From assembly GCA_027026295.1 (NCBI GenBank), contig JALVOR010000222.1, positions 1 to 5,418 on the forward strand: a stretch of 5,418 nucleotides of DNA. Direction: 5' to 3'. The stretch comes from Anaerolineales bacterium (lineage in GTDB: Bacteria > Chloroflexota > Anaerolineae > Anaerolineales > DRMV01). Every line of letters starts with the position of its first letter. The first letter of the stretch is position 1. This document shows, one piece after another, positions 1 through 5,418 of the stretch. The notes under the pieces are model-generated. The model saw only the letters and a list, made by a program, of their open reading frames with translations. It did not search any database and was not told where the DNA came from. A program made the translations under genes and the position numbers.

Positions 1-2
1 AC

Positions 3-38
3 GAAGTGCTCAAAAAGGGCGCTCAGGCCACTTCCTGA
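3..38 (+). CDS. possible C-terminal tail of an upstream gene (partial)
   Basis: Reading from base 3, the frame gives EVLKKGAQATS followed by TGA at 36-38. The mix of charged and small residues would suit the last codons of a protein that begins before the window. This is only eleven residues, so no family can be named. The other two + frames also stay open for about 40 codons (stops at 118-120 and 128-130), and their translations look less protein-like. The stop codon lies inside the hairpin at 17-43, which weakens the case slightly. Treat it as a guess about where an upstream gene may end. Confidence 0.25.
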   Translation, partial: EVLKKGAQATS

Positions 39-43
39 AGCCC
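17..43. terminator. hairpin flanked by an A5/T5 tract, possible terminator
   Basis: GGGC (17-20) pairs with GCCC (40-43) and TCAGG (23-27) pairs with CCTGA (34-38). They are separated by a small internal loop (GC opposite A) and closed by a 6-base loop CCACTT, giving nine base pairs in all. AAAAA at 12-16 sits one base outside the stem, so a transcript of the - strand would end in stem-C-UUUUU, the form of an intrinsic terminator. On the + strand no T tract follows the stem. The only recognised genes are on the + strand, so the biological direction is unclear: it may stop antisense or convergent transcription, or it may be chance. Confidence 0.3.
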
Positions 44-95
44 GAAATCGGCCCGTTTATGGATTTGGTAAGGTGCTCAGCCTGCCCCGCAAGGG

Positions 96-123
96 TTGGC
101 GTTCGCCTCACGTTGTCTAAAGT
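96..123 (+). promoter_or_regulatory. weak candidate promoter for the MFS gene
   Basis: TTGGCG (96-101, four of six matches to TTGACA) and TAAAGT (118-123, four of six to TATAAT) are separated by 16 bases and end 13 bases before the ATG at 137. If used, transcription would start near 130 and leave a leader of under ten bases, which fits the lack of a Shine-Dalgarno at this gene. Both boxes are poor matches, so this is a suggestion only. An imperfect hairpin, GCCTGCCC (80-87) with GGGTTGGC (93-100), overlaps the -35 element. Confidence 0.2.
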
Positions 124-136
124 CCAATAACTAACC

Positions 137-1363
137 ATGTTCCGCAAAGACCGCATGTTCCCCCGCTTTGCCCTCTACGGCTTTTTGAAGAACCTGCGTT
201 TCTTCGAGCCGTTCCTTATTCTCATCTTTCGCGAAGCCGGGTTGAGTTTTACCCTCATCGGCACGTTGTATGCCATTCGGGATACGACCACTTACCTCCT
301 GGAAGTGCCTACCGGCGTGCTGGCCGATGCCTTTGGCCGCCGCAAGGCCATGCTGCTGGCCTTTGGGGCGTATCTGGTTTCCTTTGGGGTGTTCTACTGG
401 GGGCGCGGGTTTGGCTGGTTTGCCCTCGCCATGGTGCTCTTTGCCGTGGGGGAAGCCTTCCGCTCGGGCACCCACAAGGCGCTCATTCTGGAATACTTGA
501 AACTCAATGACATGGAGCACTTCAAGGTTTCCTACTATGGGCGCACGCGGTCGGCTTCCCAGTTTGGCTCGGCCATCAATGCCCTGATTGCCGCCGCGTT
601 GGCTTTTTACACCGGCAGTTACCGCATCATGTTCCTCGCGGCGGCGGTGCCGTATGTGCTCGATTTCCTCAACCTGGCGACCTACCCGCCCGAACTCGAC
701 GGCGAACTTTCCCGCCTGGCATGGCACACGGTGGGGAAACAGGCGCGCCAGACCTTGCGCGATTTCGGCGCGATGTTCGCCGACCGCTTAGTGCTGCGGG
801 CCATTCTCAACAGCGCCACCCTGATGGCGCTTTTCAAGGCCACCAAAGATTACCTGCAGCCCATTTTAGAGCAGTTTGCCTTGGCTTTGCCCATTTTCCT
901 GGCCTATTCCGGTCAGCAGCGCAGCGCGGTGGTGATTGGCGTGGCGTATTTCTTCATTTACCTGAGCACAAGTTACGCTTCGCGCAATGCTGACCGCTTC
1001 AGCAAACGCTTCCCCAATCTGGCGCAGGCCATCAACGGCTCTTACCTCGCCGGCGCGGGGCTGTTGGCTTTAGCGGGGGCTGCCACATGGCAGGGCTGGG
1101 TTGGGGTTGCCATTGTCGCTTATTTGGGTTTCTATGTGCTTCATAATCTGCGCCGGCCGATGAATGTGGCTTACATTAGCGACCAAATCGTCAGTCGGGT
1201 GATGGCTTCCGGCCTGTCGGTGGAATCGGTGATTCGTACCCTGCTGGCGAGTGGCCTGGCACTGCTGCTCGGCGTGCTCGCCGATGCTCTGGGCGTGGGG
1301 CTTGCCCTGGCGGTGATGGCGTTGCTCGTTGCTGCCGTTTTCCCGCTGGTGCGGGTTGAGTGA
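137..1363 (+). CDS. MFS (major facilitator superfamily) transporter
   Basis: The 408-residue product is very hydrophobic and has the size and about 11-12 membrane segments expected of a major facilitator: roughly residues 15-31, 39-58, 71-89, 93-111, 141-160, 163-180, 220-240, 263-280, 300-316, 320-336, 362-383 and 385-404. The clearest family mark is motif A, GVLADAFGRRK at residues 60-70, in the cytoplasmic loop after helix 2. It is preceded by EVPTG, as in many drug- or metabolite-efflux MFS proteins. A second short loop, NADRFSKRF (284-292), may be its degenerate counterpart in the C-terminal half. The substrate cannot be read from sequence. The ATG at 137 gives the longest N terminus; ATG 155 is an in-frame alternative, and neither has a Shine-Dalgarno. 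The gene ends 57 bases before lepA, which has its own likely promoter, so the two may be separate units. Confidence 0.88.
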   Translation: MFRKDRMFPRFALYGFLKNLRFFEPFLILIFREAGLSFTLIGTLYAIRDTTTYLLEVPTGVLADAFGRRKAMLLAFGAYLVSFGVFYWGRGFGWFALAMVLFAVGEAFRSGTHKALILEYLKLNDMEHFKVSYYGRTRSASQFGSAINALIAAALAFYTGSYRIMFLAAAVPYVLDFLNLATYPPELDGELSRLAWHTVGKQARQTLRDFGAMFADRLVLRAILNSATLMALFKATKDYLQPILEQFALALPIFLAYSGQQRSAVVIGVAYFFIYLSTSYASRNADRFSKRFPNLAQAINGSYLAGAGLLALAGAATWQGWVGVAIVAYLGFYVLHNLRRPMNVAYISDQIVSRVMASGLSVESVIRTLLASGLALLLGVLADALGVGLALAVMALLVAAVFPLVRVE

Positions 1364-1398
1364 CCGGGAACACCGACACACCGGAACACGGAAACACG
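1363..1398. repeat. degenerate AC(C)GGAAC tandem repeat in intergenic gap
   Basis: The bases after the MFS stop form imperfect short units: ACCGGGAAC (1363-1371), ACCGAC (1372-1377), ACACCGGAAC (1378-1387), ACGGAAAC (1388-1395) and a trailing ACG. The strand is strongly C/A/G-biased, with no T between 1364 and 1398. This looks like a low-complexity intergenic filler repeat rather than a protein site. It occupies the place where a -35 element for lepA would be, and no TTGACA-like box is present. Confidence 0.6.
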
Positions 1399-1401
1399 TG
1401 A

Positions 1402-1410
1402 TGGTATACT
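1402..1410 (+). promoter_or_regulatory. extended -10 promoter of lepA, nearly leaderless
   Basis: TGGTATACT matches the extended -10 form TGnTATAAT with one mismatch. Only ten bases (1411-1420) lie between it and the lepA ATG at 1421. A start site about 7 bases downstream of the -10 box would fall near 1417, so the mRNA would have a leader of roughly 3-4 bases, or none. This agrees with the absence of any Shine-Dalgarno in the sequence before the ATG (TTTAGCCCGCC). An extended -10 can work without a -35 box, and the upstream repeat offers none. Confidence 0.6.
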
Positions 1411-1420
1411 TTAGCCCGCC

Positions 1421-3226
1421 ATGAAAAACATTCGCAATTTCTCCATCATTGCCCATATTGACCACGGCAAATCCACCCTGGCCGACCGCCTGCTGCAACT
1501 CACCGGCACCATCTCGGAGCGCGAAATGACCGAGCAGGTGCTGGATGACATGGAACTGGAGCGCGAGAAGGGCGTAACCATCAAAGCCTCGGCGGTGCGA
1601 ATGCTTTACACCGCCCAGGATGGTGAAACCTACGAACTCAACCTCATCGATACGCCGGGGCATGTGGATTTTGGCTACGAGGTCAGCCGGGCGTTAGCGG
1701 CGTGCGAGGGCGCGCTGCTGGTGGTGGATGCTTCGCAAGGGGTGGAAGCCCAAACCCTCGCCAACCTTTACCTTGCACTGGAAAACGACCTGGAGATCAT
1801 CCCGGTCATCAACAAAATTGATCTACCTTCGGCGCGCCCCGACGAAGTGGCGCGAGAAATCGAGAACCTGCTCGGCACGCCTGCCGATGCGGTGCTGCGG
1901 GTTTCCGCCAAAGAGGGCACGAATGTGGCGCAAGTGCTGGAAGCCATTGTGCACGAGGTGCCGCCGCCCGAAGGCGACGCCGATGCCCCCTTGCGGGCGT
2001 TGATTTTCGATTCGCACTACGATTCTTACAAGGGGGTGGTGGTTTATGTCCGTGTGGTGGAAGGCCGCCTGACGGCTTCCGACAGCCTGCGGCTGATGGC
2101 CGCCGAGACCGTTTTCAAGCCGGTGGAAGTCGGCGTGTTTGCCCCGCACATGACCGCCACGGGGAAACTGGAAGCCGGCGAGGTGGGCTACATTGCCACG
2201 GGCCTGAAAACCGTGCGGGAAGCCCGCGTGGGCGACACCGTGACCCATGCCCAGAATCCGGCTGCCGAACCGCTCCCCGGCTATCAGCACCCCAAGCCGA
2301 TGGTGTTTGCGGGCATTTACCCTGTGGAGGGGGAAGACTACCAGGATTTGCGCGACGCGCTGGAAAAACTGCAACTCAACGATGCTGCCCTGGTGTTCGA
2401 GCCGGAAACCTCGCAGGCGCTGGGTTTTGGCTTCCGCTGTGGCTTTTTGGGCATGTTCCACATGGAAATCGTGCAGGAGCGGTTGGAGCGGGAATACGGC
2501 CTCGACATCGTGGTGACGGCGCCTTCGGTGGAATATCAGGTGGTGCTGCGCGATGGCACCACGGTGGTGATTGATTCCCCCGCAGACCTTCCTGACGAAG
2601 CGGCCATTGCCGAAATTCGCGAGCCGTGGATGAAAATTCAGATTTTCACCCCCACGGAATTTTACGGCCCGGTGATGGAAATGACCACCAAGCGCCGCGG
2701 CGTGTTCCTTGAGCAGGAATACCCCACACCCGACCGGGTGGTGCTGCACTTCGAATTGCCGCTTTCCGAACTCATCATCGACTTTTTCGACCAGTTGAAA
2801 TCGCGCACCCGCGGCTACGCTTCGCTGGATTACCAGTTTGCCGAATACCGCCCCGGCGATTTGGTGAAACTCACGATTCTGGTCAACGGCGAGCCGGTCG
2901 ATGCCCTGGCAACCATTGTGCACCGCGATGAGGCCTATGCCCGCGGCCAGCGGCTGGTTTCCAAACTCAAAGACCTGATTCCGCGGCAACTGTTTGCCGT
3001 GCCCATTCAGGCCGTGGCCGGCGGGCGGGTGATTTCCCGCGCCAACGTCAAGGCGCTGCGGAAAGACGTCCTCGCCAAGTGCTACGGCGGCGATGTGACC
3101 CGCAAGCGCAAGTTGCTGGAAAAGCAAAAGAAAGGCAAGAAGCGGATGAAAATGGTGGGCAAGGTTGCCATCCCGCAGGAAGCCTTCCTTGCCGTGCTGC
3201 AGGTTGGGGGGGAGGACAAGGCGTGA
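1421..3226 (+). CDS. lepA: elongation factor 4 (LepA), ribosome-associated GTPase
   Basis: LepA/EF4 is a translational GTPase that binds the ribosome and affects initiation or back-translocation, mainly under stress. The product has 601 residues, the usual family length. All G motifs are intact: AHIDHGKST (11-19), GVTIKA (51-56), DTPGH (77-81, with catalytic His81), NKID (131-134) and SAK (162-164). A beta-barrel domain II (about 190-280) follows, then the domain III segment [15 protein letters not shown] (335-349), an EF-G-like domain V (about 403-485, [10 protein letters not shown] at 464-473) and the LepA-specific C-terminal domain (about 486-597), with the basic stretch [20 protein letters not shown] (556-575) and IPQEAF (584-589). 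EF-G domain IV is absent, as expected. Gly85 sits in [10 protein letters not shown], where most LepA proteins I recall have Ser. Translation starts at ATG 1421 without a Shine-Dalgarno, just after an extended -10 box. The stop overlaps the next gene's GTG. Confidence 0.98.
   Translation: MKNIRNFSIIAHIDHGKSTLADRLLQLTGTISEREMTEQVLDDMELEREKGVTIKASAVRMLYTAQDGETYELNLIDTPGHVDFGYEVSRALAACEGALLVVDASQGVEAQTLANLYLALENDLEIIPVINKIDLPSARPDEVAREIENLLGTPADAVLRVSAKEGTNVAQVLEAIVHEVPPPEGDADAPLRALIFDSHYDSYKGVVVYVRVVEGRLTASDSLRLMAAETVFKPVEVGVFAPHMTATGKLEAGEVGYIATGLKTVREARVGDTVTHAQNPAAEPLPGYQHPKPMVFAGIYPVEGEDYQDLRDALEKLQLNDAALVFEPETSQALGFGFRCGFLGMFHMEIVQERLEREYGLDIVVTAPSVEYQVVLRDGTTVVIDSPADLPDEAAIAEIREPWMKIQIFTPTEFYGPVMEMTTKRRGVFLEQEYPTPDRVVLHFELPLSELIIDFFDQLKSRTRGYASLDYQFAEYRPGDLVKLTILVNGEPVDALATIVHRDEAYARGQRLVSKLKDLIPRQLFAVPIQAVAGGRVISRANVKALRKDVLAKCYGGDVTRKRKLLEKQKKGKKRMKMVGKVAIPQEAFLAVLQVGGEDKA
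3211..3215 (+). promoter_or_regulatory. Shine-Dalgarno inside lepA for the GTG start at 3223
   Basis: GGAGG lies seven bases before the GTG at 3223, within the last codons of lepA. It decides the start of the downstream membrane protein: the open frame runs upstream to 3079, but that part is antisense-like low-quality sequence inside lepA, and the hydrophobic protein begins right after this GTG. The GTGA overlap allows terminating ribosomes to reinitiate. Confidence 0.8.
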
Positions 3227-4233
3227 AACTCTCGCGGGGCAACCGCCAGACGTGGCTGGGGCTGCTGGTGAGCGCGGTGGCGCTGCTGGCGGTGTTTGCC
3301 GTGACTGATGTGCACGCCTTGGCGGCAGCGCTGAAAAACCTTTCGGCGGCGGTGCTGTTGGGGGCGTTGGCGCTTTTCGTGCTTTCCATCGGGCTGCGGG
3401 CGTTGGCGTGGCGGGTGCTGCTCGGCGGGCGGGTGGCGTGGTGGTCGGCCTTTTTGGCGCTCAACGTGGGCTATCTGGTCAACAATGTCATCCCGCTGCG
3501 GGCAGGGGAAGCGGCACGGGCGGTGCTGATTGCCCCGAAAGCGCGGGTGCCCTTCTGGCACGCTGTTTCCACTGTGATGGTCGAGCGCCTGCTCGATGTG
3601 GTGCTGTTGGCGGCGATGCTGGTTGGTTCGCTGCCGTGGGTGTTGGATTTGCCCCAGGCGCGGCAGGCATCGCAGGCGTTTGGCGGCGTGGCGCTGCTGG
3701 CGTTGGTGGGGCTGGTGTTGTTAGCCCGTTGGCGGAGGGCAGTGGGCGGTTTCTTGGAAGCCCGTGTGGCCCCACGCCTGGGAAAGCGCCTGCGCCGCTT
3801 TGTGGGGTGGGCGCTGCATTTCCTCGACGGATTGGAAGCCCTCGCCCGCCCGTTTTCCTTCCTCGCCGTGCTGGGGCTGATGGTGCTTTCCTGGGCGGTG
3901 CAGGTGCTGGCGTATGGCGTCACCCTGCGGGCGCTGGTGCCCCAGGCCAATTTGTGGTGGGCGGCGTTTGCCTTGGGCAGCGTGGGCATGGGCGTGGCAG
4001 TGCCCTCTGCGCCGGGCGGTTTGGGCGTGATGGAAGGCGTGCTGGTGTTTGTGTTGAGCGCCTTAGGCGTGGATGCTTCGCTGGCGTTGGCCTACGCGCT
4101 GGCGATGCACGCAATCTATTATTTGATAACCATCTCGTTGGGGGTAGTGGGCGTTCAAGTGTACGGCACTTCGTTGTCGTCGCTGCTTGCCCGCGCCAAA
4201 GGGCAGGAAACGCCCGACCCCGCCGAGGTTTGA
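3223..4233 (+). CDS. flippase-like polytopic membrane protein (LPG synthase TM / UPF0104 family)
   Basis: The 336-residue protein has about eight hydrophobic segments: near residues 12-29, 42-62, 75-91, 113-138, 154-170, 212-233, 245-262 and 273-312 (the last probably two). The family marks are N88[12 protein letters not shown] (to residue 100), ERLLDV (121-126) and [12 protein letters not shown] (261-272), which match the lysylphosphatidylglycerol synthetase transmembrane-region family (PF03706, formerly UPF0104). The MprF flippase domain belongs to this family, and stand-alone members often lie beside glycosyltransferases and sugar-nucleotide genes. There is no MprF-type aminoacyltransferase domain, so it should not itself make lysyl-PG. 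A role in moving or handling a lipid or lipid-linked sugar in the cytoplasmic membrane is inference. The start is GTG 3223, overlapping the lepA stop by four bases with GGAGG upstream, so translation is likely coupled to lepA. The short C-terminal tail ([15 protein letters not shown]) is polar. Confidence 0.88.
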   Translation: MKLSRGNRQTWLGLLVSAVALLAVFAVTDVHALAAALKNLSAAVLLGALALFVLSIGLRALAWRVLLGGRVAWWSAFLALNVGYLVNNVIPLRAGEAARAVLIAPKARVPFWHAVSTVMVERLLDVVLLAAMLVGSLPWVLDLPQARQASQAFGGVALLALVGLVLLARWRRAVGGFLEARVAPRLGKRLRRFVGWALHFLDGLEALARPFSFLAVLGLMVLSWAVQVLAYGVTLRALVPQANLWWAAFALGSVGMGVAVPSAPGGLGVMEGVLVFVLSALGVDASLALAYALAMHAIYYLITISLGVVGVQVYGTSLSSLLARAKGQETPDPAEV

Positions 4234-4239
4234 AGGAGG
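4233..4239 (+). promoter_or_regulatory. strong Shine-Dalgarno for the TTG start at 4246
   Basis: AAGGAGG overlaps the last base of the preceding stop codon and ends six bases before TTG 4246. The nearby TTG at 4241 is out of frame. The strong site compensates for the weak TTG codon, and the Rossmann strand MHYFITGGAGFIG begins exactly at this codon, so the start is well supported. Confidence 0.85.
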
Positions 4240-4245
4240 CTTGCC

Positions 4246-5274
4246 TTGCACTACTTCATCACCGGCGGCGCCGGTTTCATCGGCGCGAATTACACTGCCC
4301 GCCTGCTGCAACGCGGCGAGCGGGTCACGATTTACGACAACCTTTCCCGCGCCGGCGCGGCGCGCAACCTGGCCTGGCTGCGGGAACGCTTCGGTGCAGA
4401 TGCCTTCCGGCTGGTGGAGGGCGATGTGCGCGACGCTGCCCTGTTGGCGGAAAGTGTGCGCGGTGTCGACGTCGTTGTGCATCTGGCGGCGCAGGTGGCT
4501 GTCACTACCTCGGTTCAGGAGCCGCGGCTGGATTTTGAAATCAACGCCTTGGGCACGTTCAACGTGCTGGAAGCCGCCCGGCTTGCGCCGCACACGCCCG
4601 TAGTGCTCTATGCTTCCACCAATAAGGTTTATGGTGGCATGGAAGACGTGGCCGTGGTGGAAGAGGAAACCCGCTACCGCTACGCCGACCTGCCCCACGG
4701 CGTGCCCGAAACCCAGCCCCTGGATTTTCACTCGCCTTACGGCTGCTCGAAGGGTGCTGGCGACCAGTATGTGCGCGATTACGCCCGCATTTACGGCGTG
4801 CCCACAGTGGTTTTCCGCCAAAGTTGCATCTATGGCACCCGCCAGTGGGGCATCGAAGACCAGGGTTGGGTGGCATGGTTTGTCATCGCCGCGGTGACGG
4901 GCAAGCCCATCACCATTTACGGCGACGGCAAGCAGGTGCGCGATGTGCTCTTTGTGGATGACCTGCTGGATGCCTACGATGCCGCGGTTGCCCGCCGCGA
5001 GGCCGTGGCCGGGGAAGTGTTCAACATCGGCGGCGGCCCGGTCAACACCATCTCGATTTGGCGGGAGTTTGCCCCGTTGCTGGAACGCCTGCTGGGGCGG
5101 AAAATTCCCGTGCGCTACGGCGACTGGCGTCCGGGCGACCAGAAGGTGTTCGTTTCCGATATCCGCAAGGCGGCGCGCGAACTGGGCTGGCAGCCCAAGG
5201 TGGGCGTGGAAGAGGGCGTTGCCCGGCTGGTGGCGTGGGTGCAGGAGCATCGGGCGTTGTTTGAGGAAGTATAG
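4246..5274 (+). CDS. NAD-dependent epimerase/dehydratase, CDP-paratose 2-epimerase (CDP-tyvelose epimerase)-like
   Basis: This 342-residue extended short-chain dehydrogenase would act on a nucleotide sugar in the cytoplasm with tightly bound NAD. It begins with the cofactor motif TGGAGFIG (6-13). D31 ends strand 2 and suggests NAD rather than NADP, and D60-V61 contacts adenine. The catalytic set is S124/T125 in STNKVYG (124-130) with Y165 and K169 in SPYGCSKG (163-170). Several stretches recall the Salmonella CDP-tyvelose epimerase (TyvA/RfbE): DFHSPYGCSKG, DQYVRDYARIYG (173-184), TVVFRQSCIYGTRQ (187-200), EDQGWVAWF (204-212), ITIYGDGKQVRDVL (222-235) and FNIGGGPVNTIS (259-270). TyvA converts CDP-paratose to CDP-tyvelose by oxidation and reduction at C2. 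No CDP-3,6-dideoxyhexose pathway gene is visible here, so the true substrate is open; related proteins are often annotated only as NAD-dependent epimerases. It follows the membrane protein by 12 bases, which implies one operon with lepA. Confidence 0.9.
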   Translation: MHYFITGGAGFIGANYTARLLQRGERVTIYDNLSRAGAARNLAWLRERFGADAFRLVEGDVRDAALLAESVRGVDVVVHLAAQVAVTTSVQEPRLDFEINALGTFNVLEAARLAPHTPVVLYASTNKVYGGMEDVAVVEEETRYRYADLPHGVPETQPLDFHSPYGCSKGAGDQYVRDYARIYGVPTVVFRQSCIYGTRQWGIEDQGWVAWFVIAAVTGKPITIYGDGKQVRDVLFVDDLLDAYDAAVARREAVAGEVFNIGGGPVNTISIWREFAPLLERLLGRKIPVRYGDWRPGDQKVFVSDIRKAARELGWQPKVGVEEGVARLVAWVQEHRALFEEV

Positions 5275-5276
5275 AC

Positions 5277-5290
5277 CACGGATGACACGG
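5277..5290. repeat. short CACGG direct repeat after the last gene
   Basis: CACGG occurs at 5277-5281 and 5286-5290, a nine-base period within CCACGGATGACACGG, starting two bases after the epimerase stop. It resembles the common degenerate intergenic repeats of the form CACGGATnACACGG seen in many environmental bacterial genomes (from memory, not checked). Only two units are present, so the call is tentative. Confidence 0.35.
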
Positions 5291-5322
5291 TTGTACGCGG
5301 CTTTTTGGGCGCCAAGCGTGTC
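5284..5322 (+). other. weak inverted repeat downstream of the operon
   Basis: GACACG (5284-5289) is the exact inverse complement of CGTGTC (5317-5322), enclosing 27 bases in which TTGG (5305-5308) and CCAA (5312-5315) can form a small inner stem. It sits where an operon terminator would be expected, but no T tract follows directly. The nearest T run begins 57 bases later. It may be a weak or factor-assisted terminator, or chance. Confidence 0.22.
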
Positions 5323-5340
5323 AAGAAGGCGAGGGAGCGG

Positions 5341-5418
<78 letters not shown>

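Noticed and set aside
80..100. Hairpin GCCTGCCC/GGGTTGGC before the MFS gene as a terminator or riboswitch
   Set aside because: It has one mismatch and a wobble, no T tract follows, and it is too small for a known riboswitch. It more likely arises by chance in GC-rich sequence.
1..120. Open frame 1 from base 1 to TAA at 118-120, and frame 2 to TAA at 128-130, as the end of an upstream gene
   Set aside because: Both translations (Arg-, Pro- and Cys-containing, irregular) look unlike a protein, and the third frame gives a more natural short tail. None can be assigned.
131..727. Antisense open frame of 198 residues opposite the MFS gene
   Set aside because: Low-complexity, charged and His-rich translation without family signs; the + strand product has MFS motif A and regular membrane segments.
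1364..1384. CCGG...CCGG inverted words after the MFS stop as an intrinsic terminator
   Set aside because: Only four pairs and no T tract; better explained by the tandem repeat units.
1823..3127. Antisense open frame of 434 residues opposite lepA
   Set aside because: His-rich, motif-free sequence opposite the highly conserved lepA; a compositional shadow.
3079..3222. Upstream extension of the flippase-like protein into lepA (start at 3079)
   Set aside because: The added residues are out-of-frame lepA sequence, rich in Lys, Gln and Gly. GTG 3223 has a good Shine-Dalgarno and precedes the first hydrophobic segment.
3408..4538. + strand open frame of 376 residues spanning the UPF0104 gene and the epimerase start
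   Set aside because: Gly/Ala/Arg-rich shadow frame overlapping two well-supported genes; no start context or motifs.

Overview
This high-GC window (visibly GC-rich at third codon positions) is an ordinary-looking bacterial chromosomal segment, probably the end of a contig, with four intact genes, all on the + strand: an MFS membrane transporter, the translation factor LepA (EF4), a polytopic flippase-like membrane protein of the lysylphosphatidylglycerol-synthase-TM/UPF0104 family, and an NAD-dependent nucleotide-sugar epimerase of the CDP-paratose 2-epimerase (CDP-tyvelose epimerase) type. LepA fixes the domain as Bacteria. The gene style is compatible with Chloroflexota (Anaerolineae-like): high GC, mixed ATG/GTG/TTG starts, a nearly leaderless -10/ATG arrangement, and short AC-rich or CGCAAAGG-type intergenic repeats. 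That assignment is inference and is not proven by any marker I can align here.

Layout: 1-136 is noncoding or holds only the last codons of a possible upstream gene, with one good hairpin (17-43). The MFS gene (137-1363) has no Shine-Dalgarno. A 57-base gap (1364-1420) carries degenerate AC(C)GGAAC repeats and an extended -10 promoter placed so close to the lepA ATG that the mRNA should have almost no leader. lepA (1421-3226) overlaps the GTG start of the UPF0104 gene (3223-4233) by 4 bases. The epimerase (4246-5274) follows after 12 bases with a strong AAGGAGG and a TTG start. lepA, the UPF0104 gene and the epimerase therefore look like one transcription unit. The last 144 bases are noncoding: short CACGG and GCGCAAAGG repeats, a weak inverted repeat, and a pure run of 39 T that reaches the window end.

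Functionally, the operon joins a housekeeping ribosome-associated GTPase to two probable cell-envelope or glycan genes: an epimerase that would make an activated sugar and a membrane protein of a family tied to lipid or lipid-linked sugar handling. The MFS transporter may be an independent unit. I see no mobile element, CRISPR array, RNA gene, toxin-antitoxin pair or defence gene, and no convincing undescribed system. The points most worth a second look are the leaderless lepA promoter, the lepA/envelope-gene coupling, the specificity of the epimerase, and the low-complexity sequence at the contig end.
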